Assembly: GCF_021018805.1 (NCBI RefSeq)
Contig: NC_086256.1
Span: forward strand, 12,094,032 to 12,158,031
Direction of reading: 5' to 3'
DNA: 64,000 bases
Source: Prinia subflava
Lineage: Eukaryota > Chordata > Aves > Passeriformes > Cisticolidae
Shown in pieces: positions 12,903 to 26,574 of the stretch (within the stretch, counting starts at the first letter, position 1; the number at the start of each line of letters is the position of its first letter). A program made the position numbers and the translations under genes. The notes beneath the pieces are model-generated. The model saw nothing but the letters and a program-made list of their open reading frames with translations. It ran no database searches and was not told where the DNA came from.

Positions 12903-14441
12903 CTAGACAGGAAGGAAACATTGTGAACAACACCAGGCACTCGCCTTTTTCTCCAATTTGGGTGCTGAATGCTGCCTTGGCAGTTTTTTCTCAGCTGCAA
13001 AGGCCTGAGACGTGTAAGTGCAGGGGCTGCTCTTCAGGGTGTGCTGTAGCACTGCAGCATGAACAAAGTCACATAATCACTTCGGAAGAGCAAAGGAGTA
13101 AAACTGGAGGGCCCTAAAACACTGGCTTCTTTAATCTTCAGATATGTTTTCTCTGGTGTACTGCAGCACCATATGACTTGATTTAAATCTACTGTTAGTG
13201 TAATTCCCCAAGGAAAAACATATGTCTGTTATGAAGCATTCCCCCACTTTTCCTCCTCCCCCTTCGGTTCCTCAAAAAAATAACCCAGAAAAACGCTCAG
13301 TACGCTCTTAGGTCAGTGCATGTGCATGACATCAAAGGATTCCCAGGCTGCCTCTGAGGTTCACTGCAGAGGACAGTGCAAGTTGTAAAACCAGACTCTT
13401 TTCTAAATTCTGTCTCTTAAAAATAAAACATTAAAAATTGTTTTTAGAACACAAGTACTCTCAAATAGTTCCTGGGTCAGCATATTGCTGCCTTAAAATT
13501 TTAGAAACTGATTGGCAATGATTTTTTTTCCAAGATGCTGTAGAGCACTGTTCACAGACTTGGGCAAATTACAGCATGTTGTCTTGGAAATGAAGCCACT
13601 GATTACTTTCCTATTCATTCTCAGCTCAGTCATTGCAGGACTTCCTTTGAACAGAAGACATTTTTAGCACTGTTCCCCTGAAAATGAATAATTTTCAGCT
13701 TCATTAGAAACAGGTCACCACATGAAGCTATGAAAGGTGAGGAATAAGAGAAAGTAATCAATCAAACAATTGCTAAATCCTAACTATAAATCTAGTGCAA
13801 TGCATTGAAACTGCAGGAGTGTTCCTAAGCAACACAAACAGTAAGTTGTTTTCAATGTTCCCTGTAGTACACTTCAGCTTTTCCTGCACAAACGATTTTC
13901 AAGGTCCCTATAAATCAGTTTTAAAGAGAGTGAGTTGATGGAAAAATCATAGCAGCATGCAAAGTAAAGAATCTGCTCCATCCCCCCAGTGCCACAGAAA
14001 CATAATGTCCTACTGCAGACTTTTCCCAGGTATCATGAATGGCTCCAATCTCTTTTCACTTGTTACTTCAAGGCAAATATTTTGGTCCCATTTCAGGCAC
14101 AGTTTTGAATTCTGTTTTGCCTTGCATAGAGGCTGTGGAAAATACTGAAGCAAAAAGGACAATTTCTTCTCTAACTTTGCCATCAGCCTTTACCCTCTGG
14201 TTGATATGGGCCACTCCTTTTCTTTGTTCATCTTTAACACACACCCTATCATACAAGGTATTGCTCTGTGGGAGTAATGATTGCAAAATTTACATCTCAA
14301 TATATATAAGGGTAATAACAGAAAAAAAATCCTTCTTCTACAAATCTCAGGATATTAAACTGTTACTTTTGAATACTCATTATCATATCTGTCTGTATTT
14401 AAACCTACAGAAGATAGAATTTGTACTGAATGGCAAACTTA

Positions 14442-14558
<117 letters not shown>

Positions 14559-14850
14559 TTAGCTTTAGTATGCCAATAACTGTTAAACATTTAAATGAAA
14601 CAAGTCAGATAAAATTTCTGTATATCTGAAATGTACAGAACTCCGTGCCAGGAAGGCAAAAAACCTACCCTGTTCTAATTCACTTCTATTAAAAAAAGAT
14701 ACGAGCCCTGAAATAAACATTGATCAAACAGGGAGGTAACCCTACCTTATCTCAACAGTATCACTACCAACAGTCTGCAAATGTTTATTGATGTTATTGG
14801 TAAATCTCCTCGATTTCCTGCTGAGATTATTTTTCCTAAATAGAGATGTA

Positions 14851-15396
14851 TAGGATAGGAAAGAAAGGAAAGGAAAGGAAAGGAAAGGAAAGGAAAGGAA
14901 AGGAAAGGAAAGGAAAGGAAAGGAAAGGAAAGGAAAGGAAAGGAAAGGAAAGGAAAGGAAAGGGAAGGGAAGGGAAGGGAAGGGAAGGGAAGGGAAGGGA
15001 AGGGAAGGGAAGGGAAGGGAAGGGAAGGGAAGGGAAGGGAAGGGAAGGGAAGGGAAGGGAAGGGAAGGGAAGGGAAGGGAAGGGAAGGGAAGGGAAGGGA
15101 AGGGAAGGGAAGGGAAGGGAAGGGAAGGGAAGGGAAGGGAAGGGAAGGGAAGGGAAGGGAAGGGAAGGGAAGGGAAGGGAAGGGAAGGGAAGGGAAGGGA
15201 AGGGAAGGGAAGGGAAGGGAAGGGAAGGGAAGGGAAGGGAAGGGAAGGGAAGGGAAGGGAAGGGAAGGGAAGGGAAGGAAAGGAAAGGAAAGGAAAGGAA
15301 AGGAAAGGAAAGGAAAGGAAAGGAAAGGAAAGGAAAGGAAAGGAAAGGAAAGGAAAGGAAAGGAAAGGAAAGGAAAGGAAAGGAAAGGAAGAGAAA
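14851..15396. repeat. homopurine pentanucleotide array (AGGAA)-(AGGGA)-(AGGAA)
   Basis: The plus strand is almost purely purine over about 530 bp. The left block (about 14861-14960) repeats AGGAA about 20 times. The core (14961-15275) repeats AGGGA about 63 times without a visible error. The right block (15276-15390) repeats AGGAA about 23 times. It lies in the intron that splits TM5 of ADGRL4, about 310 bp before the 14443-14534 exon in transcript direction, so the pre-mRNA would carry a UUCCU/UCCCU tract. Open frames on both strands are an artefact of the repeat. Confidence 0.97.
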
Positions 15397-18300
15397 TTGA
15401 GAAACTCCCAAATAACCCTCTACCCTATAGGTTTTCTATTTTACTGTATCATATTGACCCTGAAATATGTGTGTCTTCTGTTGCTGAAGAACATTAATAG
15501 CACCATATGTTTTGAGGTCTTTGGAGTGCAAAACCTTTCTAGTGACAAAAATCTCAGAGGCTTACACAAATAATTAAAAATTTTCTAGCTTTGTTGAAAG
15601 GTCTCTTGCTGCATTCCTTCTCCTTTATTTTAGGTTTTTTTAATAGATGAATAGTTTTGGTATTTTTTCCCTTGACTTTTGTACAATGGCATCTCTTGAC
15701 TTGAGTTTGAAACAATGAGAAGCAACTAAGAGAAGCAATTTTGCAAATGATGCTCAGTTGTGATTCTGATCCTCTCTTGGCGTGGCTAGGCTAAGTTTCA
15801 TTGCTCTTTTGGTTAAATTTATATTGCATTCCTTTAAAAATGTGGATGGTTGCCTTCTTACTTTGCAGCATTTAACATCAGAATATATTTAAAATGTTAG
15901 TAAATGAACCAAATTTTAGCTGTGTGTCATTCAAGTTCTATTTGTACATCCTTGGTTGCAGTCCCTCAGTTCCTGTTGGCTTCCAGCTGTGGAACGAATA
16001 GAATTAATGCCTTCCTCAAGTTGTTTCTCTAGTAAGGCTGTATGGTTTTCCTTCTGCTTCTTTTTCTTTAAAAAAACCAAACCAAACACAAAACCCAACC
16101 TAAACCAAAAAAAACCCCTGCCTCTCTGAAATAAAACCAAAAAGCTGTTGGAGCACAGCACCACTTGAAAAGGAATCACTTGTTAACACTTGTAAGGTAT
16201 GTCCTTAGAACATTTTTGCTGTGTCAAGGGGGAGTATCTGATATTAAAGCAGGCTCTGCTGTAATTAGCTGCATGCTCATAGTTTAATGCAGCATAATAT
16301 ATTTACAATTTGATAAGACAGGAGATAGAGCTGATGAGCAGTTTAGGGAATTAATCCTTCATTGAATACCTTGTACTAGCGCTGATCGTGAGAGCTATTC
16401 TGAAGCTCCTTATATTTAAAATCATAATCTATGATATCTCCTAAACCAGCAATTTTTCAAAGTTAATTATGAGTCAGTCAGCAGTCGTGGATAATTATAT
16501 GCAGAATTACTTTTTTCTTATATTTGTTGGTGAATAATACAGCAAATAACTCCATGCATACACTGTAATCTGCATAACCCACCTAATGTACTTATTAATT
16601 TGAAAAAGGTAGCGGGAAATGTGATCAAAGTACCATAAGCATGGAGAAAACACTGCTGCTTCTTTAGAAGCTGCCAGAAATAGGTTCTGTGAGAAGCTCT
16701 ATGGGCCAACCCCCCCTTACTCACAAAACAGCTGCAGAACTGGCAAGGATTTGCTGAACAAGGACGGGGTGGGCAGCAGGCTCCATTTCTCCTCATCCCA
16801 GTGGGGCTCCTTTACACAAATACTATTTGCACTGTCCGTTTCACAGGATAATAGGATTTGGCCTTCTGCATTAAAGTAATACCCATTAACTATGATCTTT
16901 TCATTCACCAAGCCATTCTAATGGGAATAATCTGTCTGTATCAGGGGAACTGGAGAGGTTAACACCAGCTTCTTGGAGTCAGCTGCCAGAACACAATTAT
17001 TGTACAATATGTCTCAGGTAGCCTCACAGGAGGTAGTGTTACAGGGTAATGAGGGTGAACTTAACTTCTGAAACGCCCGGTCATTTCCAAGATTTATTAA
17101 AGCCTTAAGTCGGCCTTTGCCCCATTTTTAAGCACTCCATTAATAAAAAATTTCTATAGCAAAGTGAAAGCACATAGACTGGCTTTACATGGTGCTTCAA
17201 CCTAACTTAGAACTGCATTTTGTCCTTTGAGGGGGGATGAAATAGATAGCAAGAAAGCTGTGGTGACTGTCCTGTGACACAGAAACAAAGCAGAACTCGA
17301 GGGAAAACAATAGCATGAACTCATGGGTAAATCCAGGAGAAAAAACTAGCTAATGTAAACAATGTGTCAAGTGTGGCCTTTGGAGAAAACCAAAAGATAT
17401 CCCAAAAGGTATCCTAAACTTAATGCATCCTGCTTCAACCTGATACTCTGCATGTTTTTTGCTATGAGCATACCAATGGCCTCAACTATTTCTGGGAAAT
17501 ATAAAGTAAAAAGTTCATACTGGATGGCAGGACTGAGAATGAACACTAATAAGTTGGACTTATTAGGACTAAAGGGTAAATAAGACTGATATCCCTGAAG
17601 AGCTATATGTGTTCCAACAAATGGAATGAAAAGTCAAATCACTAAAGATGCCTGGCCAAAGATACAAGCACTCAAGACATTTGAATTTGTATCCAAAACT
17701 GAGTTTCAAACAAGCAGAAATTGAAGTAGAAGCTGTAAAATTAATCTAAAATATAGATGTACACAAGAAATCCTGGATCCCCAAATTCTCTGTCTGGGAC
17801 AAAGGGTCTTCTGGATGAGAGACACTGGACCATCTAAAAAGTTTCAATTGCTCCTTATAGCCAAGTATTGTCTTACACTTACTTTGGTTGTAACCGTGTG
17901 TTTTCATTTTTTGTAATTAAACCCCAGCCTTAAGATCTTGTTGAGTAAACCTTCAATGATATTATAATTAAGACTGCCTTCAGGTGACAGGCGAGGTGAA
18001 TGAGAGGGAAGTGGCAAACCCCAGGCACGCTGTCTCTGGAGAGGAGCAGGCTGGAGCAGGGCAGCAGCTGCAGAACCCAGCCCAGGACAGCCTGAGGATG
18101 AGCTACCCCAATAATGAGCACGGCCACTCTGCAGCTTGGGGCAAGCCCAGAGAGAGGTGTGGTGGCATGGCCACAGTTTTATCAGGTGAATAAGGATGTT
18201 ACAGTGTGACACGGCAGGTTCTGGTGCCTTTGTTTTCAGTGCTATTACATGGCTGAGCAGTCAGAGGAGCTGCTGCGTGTCCTGAGAGGCTTCTCGGCGA

Positions 18301-21300
18301 GTCTAATGGACTAGAGGGGAATTGCATTGATTCCAAGCCCTGAACTGAATATTTTTTGTTTTTTATTTATTTAACAAGCCACTCCAGACTGCTATTGGGC
18401 AAAGAGTGCACGCAGTCCTTACCATTTTACCAAGGAAACCCCTGACTTTCTCCCTACCAGGGCAAGTCTCTGAAGTGCTGAGAATCCTCAGCCCTGCCTC
18501 CTCTGCAATTCAGTGGGAATCATGTTTCACTCATCATTGCTCAGGTGCACTACAGGACTAATTTTAATAATTAATCTATTCCTTTTTTTTTTTTTAAGTG
18601 GTTAATCAAAGTCAAGGACTGATACAGAAAAAGCTTCCACTCACAGCATCTTCAGGGAATCAAGTCTCCCTAAAGATATTTGTTAAAGTATTTTTAGCCT
18701 TCTTAAATTCTAGAAATATTGTGGTGTATTTATGAACAAATGAAAAACTTAAAATGTATTTGTATGAAATAGACATTGAAGAAGAGCAATTATTATGGTG
18801 CCATGAAGTCAGGATTTTGTAGATACGGGCAACTACATTTCTGTAGCTGCATAACCCTGGATAATCCCTACAGAGACACAAACCTGCACAAACTGGGTGG
18901 TGTTGCACACCCGAGATGGAGTTTTAAGGAAGGATGGTAAGTGTTTGGTATATCTCTCTCTGGGACATCACACATGAGAAGGGTCAGAAGGATTTAGGGT
19001 TTTGGAGTGACTTCTGGCCCCTTAAGCCAATATACAGAATGCCAGTTAAACAGTAAAAATCCCATTGCAGCAGCACTGGCAAGGCTTTATCAGTGCACAC
19101 CACAGAGAAGGGCAGGCCAAAGACATTCACAGGCAGCAGTGGGCACTGCTGCAGGTTTTCCTCTGCAGATAAGCACTTAGATGTGTCATGGGTGCACACT
19201 GTGGTAAAGAGCAGGACAGTGAAACTTTCCTGCAGGTGTTTAAATCACGATACAGTTCCCATGTTCAGAACTATGATGTTGGTGCGTTAGGTCCAGCAGG
19301 CACACAAGGAAGGGTTCAGAGCAATCAGGAGTGGTACAAGTCCTAGGATCAGATCTGACCCACAGCACTGATCTGGATGATTTCCTCTTGAAGGAGAGAA
19401 AAACCAACTTAGAATTCAAAGAAATTTGCTCTCCTAATCATCTTGTCAACAATAATTCAGCTTTCCTGAATGAATGAGGCTGGGGAGCTCTGTTCAATCA
19501 ATCATACGTATTTCAGAATAGGATGGGAAGAGCAGTGTGTGGAGTTAACCTACCTCCACCTCCACCTAGGATAGCTCTGAAAATCTGCTTGCAGATTAGC
19601 ATCCCTCCCTCTGTCTCCCTCCTACCATGGCTACCTGAACAGGGGCTTCTGCAAGAAAGGAAAGCTGGGCATGGGCACAGCAAGATGCTTTTGCTGTGGC
19701 TGATGCTCCTGGAAGGTCTGGGACTGCCCGCAGAGAGCATTGAGGATCAATCTCATCTATTGTCTAAGCAAATTACCAACTTCTCTGTTGATTGCTAGTA
19801 TTTTGGAAACTAAGTAACAATATAAAAACGAGCATGTAGGTCCTAAAATCCGAAATGTTCCAGGCTGCTGGAGTTCTGCTGATTGCACATTGCCTAGCAA
19901 CAGCTATATTTAAAATAGGTCCTTAATTCCACTCTTAAATGTACGTATTTTACATACTGGAAGAGTAATGTAGTGTTCTGTCCTCGTGTAAATATGGTGT
20001 TAGTGCTTCACAATGCAGGAGACTCTCTGTGTAGATACAGAATGATAGCTTTTGTTAGTTGAACACTGAATAGGATGAGCAACTCAAAATTTAATATAAC
20101 TTGCAAATAAAAATATTTGCACTCATGTTGAAGAGCTGTAATTTCTTTCATAATTAATTACAATTAAATTGTAAGACACTGAGTGAAGTGATCTATCATA
20201 ATTTTGTCCCATCAAGGTAGCTAAAAGCTGTCAAATTTGACAACTAAGACATCTTTTTTCCTTCTTCTCCCCCTTCCTTTTTTTAAAGCAAGACAAAGAA
20301 TACTTGAAGGCTCAGAGGGGAATGGTCTGTCTTTCATGGAGGTAGCTCAGTTAACACCTGGACTTCTGGTGAAATTAAATGGATCAGGACAGGGCACTCC
20401 AAAAAATTTAGTCCAATACATTATTTCTTGAAAAATGTCAGTTCATTAGCACTAAAAGACATTTACTGATTTGGACTGTGTTTTCACTGGAAAACGCTTC
20501 CTGACGAGGATAACTGTTCTGAATAAAACCAGAAAGGACACTCCTGAACAATGAAAATCCCTGTGGACAGCACATTTATACAGCATGTTGGAGACGTGGG
20601 GCACAGTTTTCTGTTTTACTTAATATTCAGACTAGGCTATGACCCTTGGTTTTTCCATGCTCTGTATAGTTATTCTCTGCTACTGCTGGATCTATTCCAT
20701 GCCATATGAATAATTAAATATTCACTGGAGCAGAAAGACCTGGATTTCCCTCACCCCCCCAGTTCCTCATCCAGGATTTTCTAAAGAGAGTTTTGTTTTT
20801 TAAACACTGCTGTAATTGTTTAATATGACACCGAGGTTTTGAGACTATTTCCAACACACATTATTTATAGAATGAAAAAGGAATTTGGAATTTCATGTAG
20901 GATATCTTTGTGTAAAAGATACACCCCAGCCTTTCAAAAGTTATTAAACATTTCAAATACCAGCCTTTAAAGGCTCTCTAGTGTTACAAAGAAGAGAAGG
21001 TATAAGAAAGAGGAAGCTAATTCTAAAGACTCAGACATACTAGTTCTGATTCAGTCTGAGCACTTTACATTCAAACTTCAAAAATGAAACCCCCAAATCA
21101 TTCCCTTTTCCTTTCTTAGTCTCTGTCTCAATAATTGATGAAACCATCTATATGCTGATGTCAGATCTCACAAAAAAGAATGAGAAAATTTCTCCTGCTG
21201 CTCTCTTAGGCATATACTTGAATTTTTTACATATATCATATTGAATTTGGCTCTTTCAAAAAATGTCTGAAGTTCAGAGCAGCTGTATCTGTATCAGTCT

Positions 21301-21821
21301 GTACAATGACCCTCATTATGAGCGTTTGAATTAATGAGCTTGTGATGGTCTGAGTTCTGCCACAGGGAGCAATGCATTTCTGTCTTTCTGGCTGGAAGGC
21401 TAATGGCTGAGTAAAGCCACAACATTCAGTGGGTCATCGTTATTTCAGTCAGGGGGGAACGGAATTAAGCTATTAACAATACAACGGTTTAAGCTTCAAA
21501 ATGAAAATGTATGCTATATTAATTGCATAAAATTGGACACAAGCTGGCAGCCAAACAGTCAGGGTTTGTCTCCTGACTGATTTATCTCATTACCATGTCC
21601 CCAGTGAATATATCTTCTCAAATGCTTTAAGTATACAACAGCAGTCTTATCTGGGAGTAGGAAATGGAACAAAACCAGTAATGAACACCCTTTAGGCTGT
21701 ATTTTTGGGAAATATTTTCAATTATTTAGGGGTAGAATCTTATGCTTCTAAGATTTTAATGATTTCACTTGTTTTATAAGTTAAAACGTAGCCAAATGAG
21801 TTTATTACAAATCCTGACCCA

Positions 21822-21865
21822 GGAAAAAAAAAAAAAAAAAGAGAAAAAAGAAAAAAAGAAAAAAG
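21822..21865. repeat. A-rich simple repeat
   Basis: A run of about 18 A residues followed by GA-interrupted A stretches on the plus strand. Low-complexity sequence within the TM5 intron. Confidence 0.85.
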
Positions 21866-24800
21866 TAGGATTGCTTTTTTATTTATGAGTACTTCAAAGT
21901 TTTCTGTTACATACTTCAAACTATAGATTTAGACTCAATTGTTTCCTTTATATTTTTAGAACACTTAAAAGAAGATGTATATAAATAAATAAATGGGTTT
22001 TCCATGCTTTTCATCAGGGCAAACAGCTTTGCAGACTTGTGGATTCAAGGTTACTTCTTATTGGATTGCAAAACTAAACATATTATTTACTCTCAGTTCT
22101 GCAGCCAAGGGCAGGAGGGATGAACCAACAGAGCTGTTCCTCACCTCAGCCATAAGTGTTACCCCAGTTAGATCCAGGGGTAGGACTGGGGTCTATTTTT
22201 CTCGTAGTGTAAATAATTCCTAGGGTTACTCTTCTTTTCCAAGAAGCTTTTGAGAAGATGCATTGTGAGTTGGGAGTGACATAAATCAAGGTGTTTAATC
22301 AACAGGTTCAAGGTGCATCAAAAAGTTCAGGCTACACATTGCTCTGATCCTCTCATTTCCTTGCATACATGGAAACCTTTCTGAGGCTGCATCTGGAGCC
22401 TTGTGCAGGAGCCCTGCAGAAGGAGTTTATGTGGCAAAGAGGAGTGAAATAGTTGTATATCATCTCTAATACAACTAGCTTCAGTGACTGGATGAGCTAC
22501 CAGGAAGGAGAAACTATCAGCAGCATGACTGAGATGTGAATTCTGAGAACAAGCTGTATTTTCCCACTTGGAGGTGTGAACACTTGGCAGAAAGCTATCC
22601 ATACCTTCCACAATTTACCAAATCCTCTTGAGGATTTGGCCCTTTGCTTTTTCAGAAATATCTATGATTCTGCTGTGGATATGGTCACAAAATCCCGTGG
22701 CGTGACTTATGCAAAACCACAAAAACTTCTTGCAATGTCCAAGTGAGATTTAGTATTCCTGTGCAATTACTACTGTGAATTTAAGTTCACCTCTCTAAAT
22801 GCTTGTCAAGGATGAATCAAAGGGGCAGTAGAATAGTGGAACAAAATCTGATTCAAATGAGAAAGTATGTCATGTGGATGAAGTCATTGTGGAATTGCTA
22901 AGACAGTCCAAAAGACTTCATCAGTCTGTGTTAACTATCCAAAGCAAACCTATGGTGTTTTTTCAATGAACAGTTTAGGGTAATTAGGTTTTATAGTAAT
23001 TGTGCTTATAACAAGGCAATGTACAGAACCACCAAGAAGATATTAAACAATTAAAAAACCCTAAAAATAAAAAGCAGCAAAACCAACCTATTTCAGTCAG
23101 TTGTGTGGCTTTCCTAAAAAAAACCCCAAAAAACCACCATAAAAACTGATTATACATGGATCCATTAAAAGAGTGGGCACAGCATATCTTTCTAAAACTG
23201 AGGGAGGATGTGTGAGACATCAATCTGCACTGAGCTGTGGAACACCTCAGGAAATCTGCAGCCAGCTGGCACATGCAGGTGCTCTCTCCTTTCCCTTGAC
23301 ATCCACCTGTGCTCCCTCCCCTGCTGTGTCTGTTTGGTTCACTCTGGGTGACAGAGGACACGCTGCAGTTTTGAGTCTGATGTCCTTTCAATGACTGCAA
23401 GGGAGAACTTAATGTACTTTTTCTTACTTAGAACTACTAAGTTGTTTTTTTTAGAAAACAAACTCTTTTTTGGAACATCCTTCAAGGAGTCTTCAGCCTC
23501 ATGTGATGAATTTCTTACTATGCAATAACATAAGTAATTTTTTCTGATTACATTATTCTAATATGGCTAATGGACACACCTTCTTTTTTCTAAGTATTTC
23601 CAGGGACCATAGAATTGGAGCTTTAATGGCAGAGAGAAGGAAGATAAAACCTTGATTCCTGTGAAAGCTCTGGTCTTGCTGAGAAATTGCATCCATTGGG
23701 TTTGGCAATATGGAAGCTGTGTCTCGGAGATTTAAGCTGATCCTGTCCACTGAACACGGCTAGTATTTTCTGCCTCAGTTATTATTTAGCACAGCAGGTA
23801 TTGTTGCTGAACAGCACTGTGGTTTGAACTAATCTGTTTCAAGCAAAGTTGCAGAGTCAGTCTTTAATACCACCATATAATTAATTCTCTCCACTTTATC
23901 CACAATGGCATAAGAAATGCCGTGGAGACACCTTTAACTGAGGCCACAGAGGGGCTAATGAAAAGGGGACTATTACTCTTTAAAAAAGAATAATAAAGGC
24001 ATTGCTAGTCCCTGTAGGAATTTATTTCCACTAAAAAGGCAGACTGAGAAATAACAGTAGACATAAAAGAAATGTTTAAAAAGGCTATTTTCTGAAAAAC
24101 ATACAGTAAATGTAGAGTATATCTTTCATATCTATCTAAGAAACATAACTAAGCATTTATCACAAAAAAAAAACCCATAGAATTTTTCAGAGCATAAATA
24201 TTCACTGAAAAATGTGAAATGGTGCTATGTTTTGTTGTGGTGGAAGTCAGAGGTCAAGCAACATTTTTGATAACAATTCTTAGAGTATCAAGAAGTGTCA
24301 GGAATACTGAACGTGCAATGTTTCACTGAAGAGCAGGAATAATAAAGTGAGGAAGTCCAAAGAGGCAGTGGACTTGATGACATCCGTGTGATGGGACTCA
24401 TCTCAGAGGGGTTGCTTTTTTAAAAAAAATTAATTTAATTTTTATTTTTAAATGGTAACAATGGTCCATCAGACCATGTTTTTTATTGAAGGCTGGAAAA
24501 ATGTAATATCTTAGATTCTTTGAATATTTTTTATAAGAAAGATGTTCAGTTGGAATAGTCTAGATTAAGTACATAAAATTTGTAAGTATATGAGAAAACA
24601 GCACAGTAATGGATTTGCCAGGAAATTTTTCTGCATTGATTGCAGCAGTATTACTAATCCTGAATCAACCTAAATGTACAGAACTGAATAAGTATTAGAG
24701 CTGTCCATTAAGATTTGATAAATGCACTAGTCCATTAATTTTACCTTTTTTGTTGAATAAATTATTTGACAAATAATGGTAAAATTCATCAAATAAATTA

Positions 24801-26034
24801 TCTGATGAATGTATTTTTTAAGTAATTGACTACCTCTAATGAATATGCAGGCAGTTCCTTAATGAAAAGCATTACTCTACTGTTAGCCTGCTTTCATCAC
24901 TCATATGTCACTTTTTTGTATTTTGCAACTGCAATCTGTATATTTTATTCATTTACCCATTCATTTATACAAGAGGGGTTCAAAACAGTATGGTTAATCA
25001 ATCACTGAAGTTCTTAGAATATTTTTTCTTTACAGTTGATTATTCATTACATTTATTAAAAAGGGCTTGGATTTTCTGGGGACACCACTCCCAAGAATTA
25101 TTCTTGGCTTGTACGTTCCAAATCAAGTGCACAAGAATGCTCTGAAAATTGCAGGGTTCATGTATAAGCCATTTTTGTGCTGTAAACACTACAATTACCA
25201 ATTGTTTCAAGGAACAGGAACTTGAAGCCAAGCCAGACACCTTCAAAGTCCCTCAAAACACTCATTAGAGGAGTAAAACAAAGAATAGTGTAAAGGAGTT
25301 GCACAGCACTGGGATGTTTGGATAAAAGCCACAGAGAGGATTATCTGGATGATGTTCAATTTTGGAAATGTTCCAACCTCAAAAAGCAAGTCTGTACTTT
25401 TTATTACAGAGGTGATCTCAACAAATGATAGTGATAGATTTATACTGTCAAATGGCAAATTGCACCTATTAATGTTACAACACGTCACACTTCTGAGTCC
25501 TGGCTCCTCACAGAGGTGTGCCAATTTATTGTGGCAGTGACAGTAGGTACAACAGTCAAGTCTGCATGACTCTGTCGATATTGTAAAGGTACAAATCATG
25601 TTTTCATGGGTGACTTTGAACTTGCTGCACAAAGCTCAGCTGAACAGGTTTGATGGGAGAACATTGTGGGAGACAAGTATATTAGAAGGGTTGGCTGTAG
25701 CTGCACTTGGAATAGCAGTGATTCTTTTCCAAATTTTCATTTTAATGTCTCATAGACTTTTATAACTACAGTGTTAATAGCCCTTGGCCAACCCTTCCAG
25801 ACATCATTTCTATACCCAAATGGATAACTAATATATAGCTGAACCTCAAAATAGGTACAAGTGGAAGGAATTATGCTGTGCCCATAGAATTTAAAAGATG
25901 AAGTTTCCAAAACCACCAGGGGTGCAGAATAAAGCACTAACATAAGTCTACTCCCACTCAAAAAGCTGTGATGCCAGAGGTGGGGAAAGCCATGTTGAAA
26001 TCCTTGGCAATGGAAAAGAGTTTGTTATTGACTG

Positions 26035-26062
26035 ATACATGCTAATCAATACATGCTAATCA
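26035..26062. repeat. perfect 14-bp tandem duplication
   Basis: The unit ATACATGCTAATCA occurs twice in direct succession. Each copy contains ATGCTAAT, one base from the POU-factor octamer. The sequence shows the duplication; any factor binding is only a possibility. Confidence 0.8.
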
Positions 26063-26555
26063 AAACTGCACCACCCTGGCAGCAAACAGTCATTTCCATT
26101 CTACACACTTATTACAGGGAGATTATTATTGTAAGAGTGTATTACAGTACAAAAGAAAGTTCTTCTAGGGCTTCTTTTATTATCTTTTTTTCCTCCCATT
26201 TTCATACCTTTTATCTCTGGGGTTTATATTTGTCTTTGCCTCAATCAGTCTTGGGTTGCTGTGTGTGTGAATGTTTGTCCCTTAAAGCTTGAGATAAACT
26301 CATGTTTCTATTAAAAAGTTTAAATACATGTTATAAATAATTTCTCCACACTTGTATGCTTTGATCTAATCTACTGCATACTTTTAGTTAAAATGGTTGT
26401 GGTTCTAAAGATTACAAATATTAGGAGGAAAAAATAAGTTGTAGAAATTATCTTCAGTTTGCAGCTTGTTTTATAAAGGTTTTAAAATGCTCCTTCTTTG
26501 CTAAGGCTATCTAAAGAGTTTCTGACCCACTTCTTTTCATGTACAGTCACCAATC

Positions 26556-26574
26556 TAATAATAATAATAATAAT
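26556..26574. repeat. TAA trinucleotide microsatellite
   Basis: Six TAA units in a row within the TM5 intron. Confidence 0.9.

Noticed and set aside
14836..15411. Long open frames on both strands (191 and 184 codons)
   Set aside because: They are produced by the pentanucleotide repeat, which has no stop codons in several frames. No start context or non-repetitive protein sequence is present.
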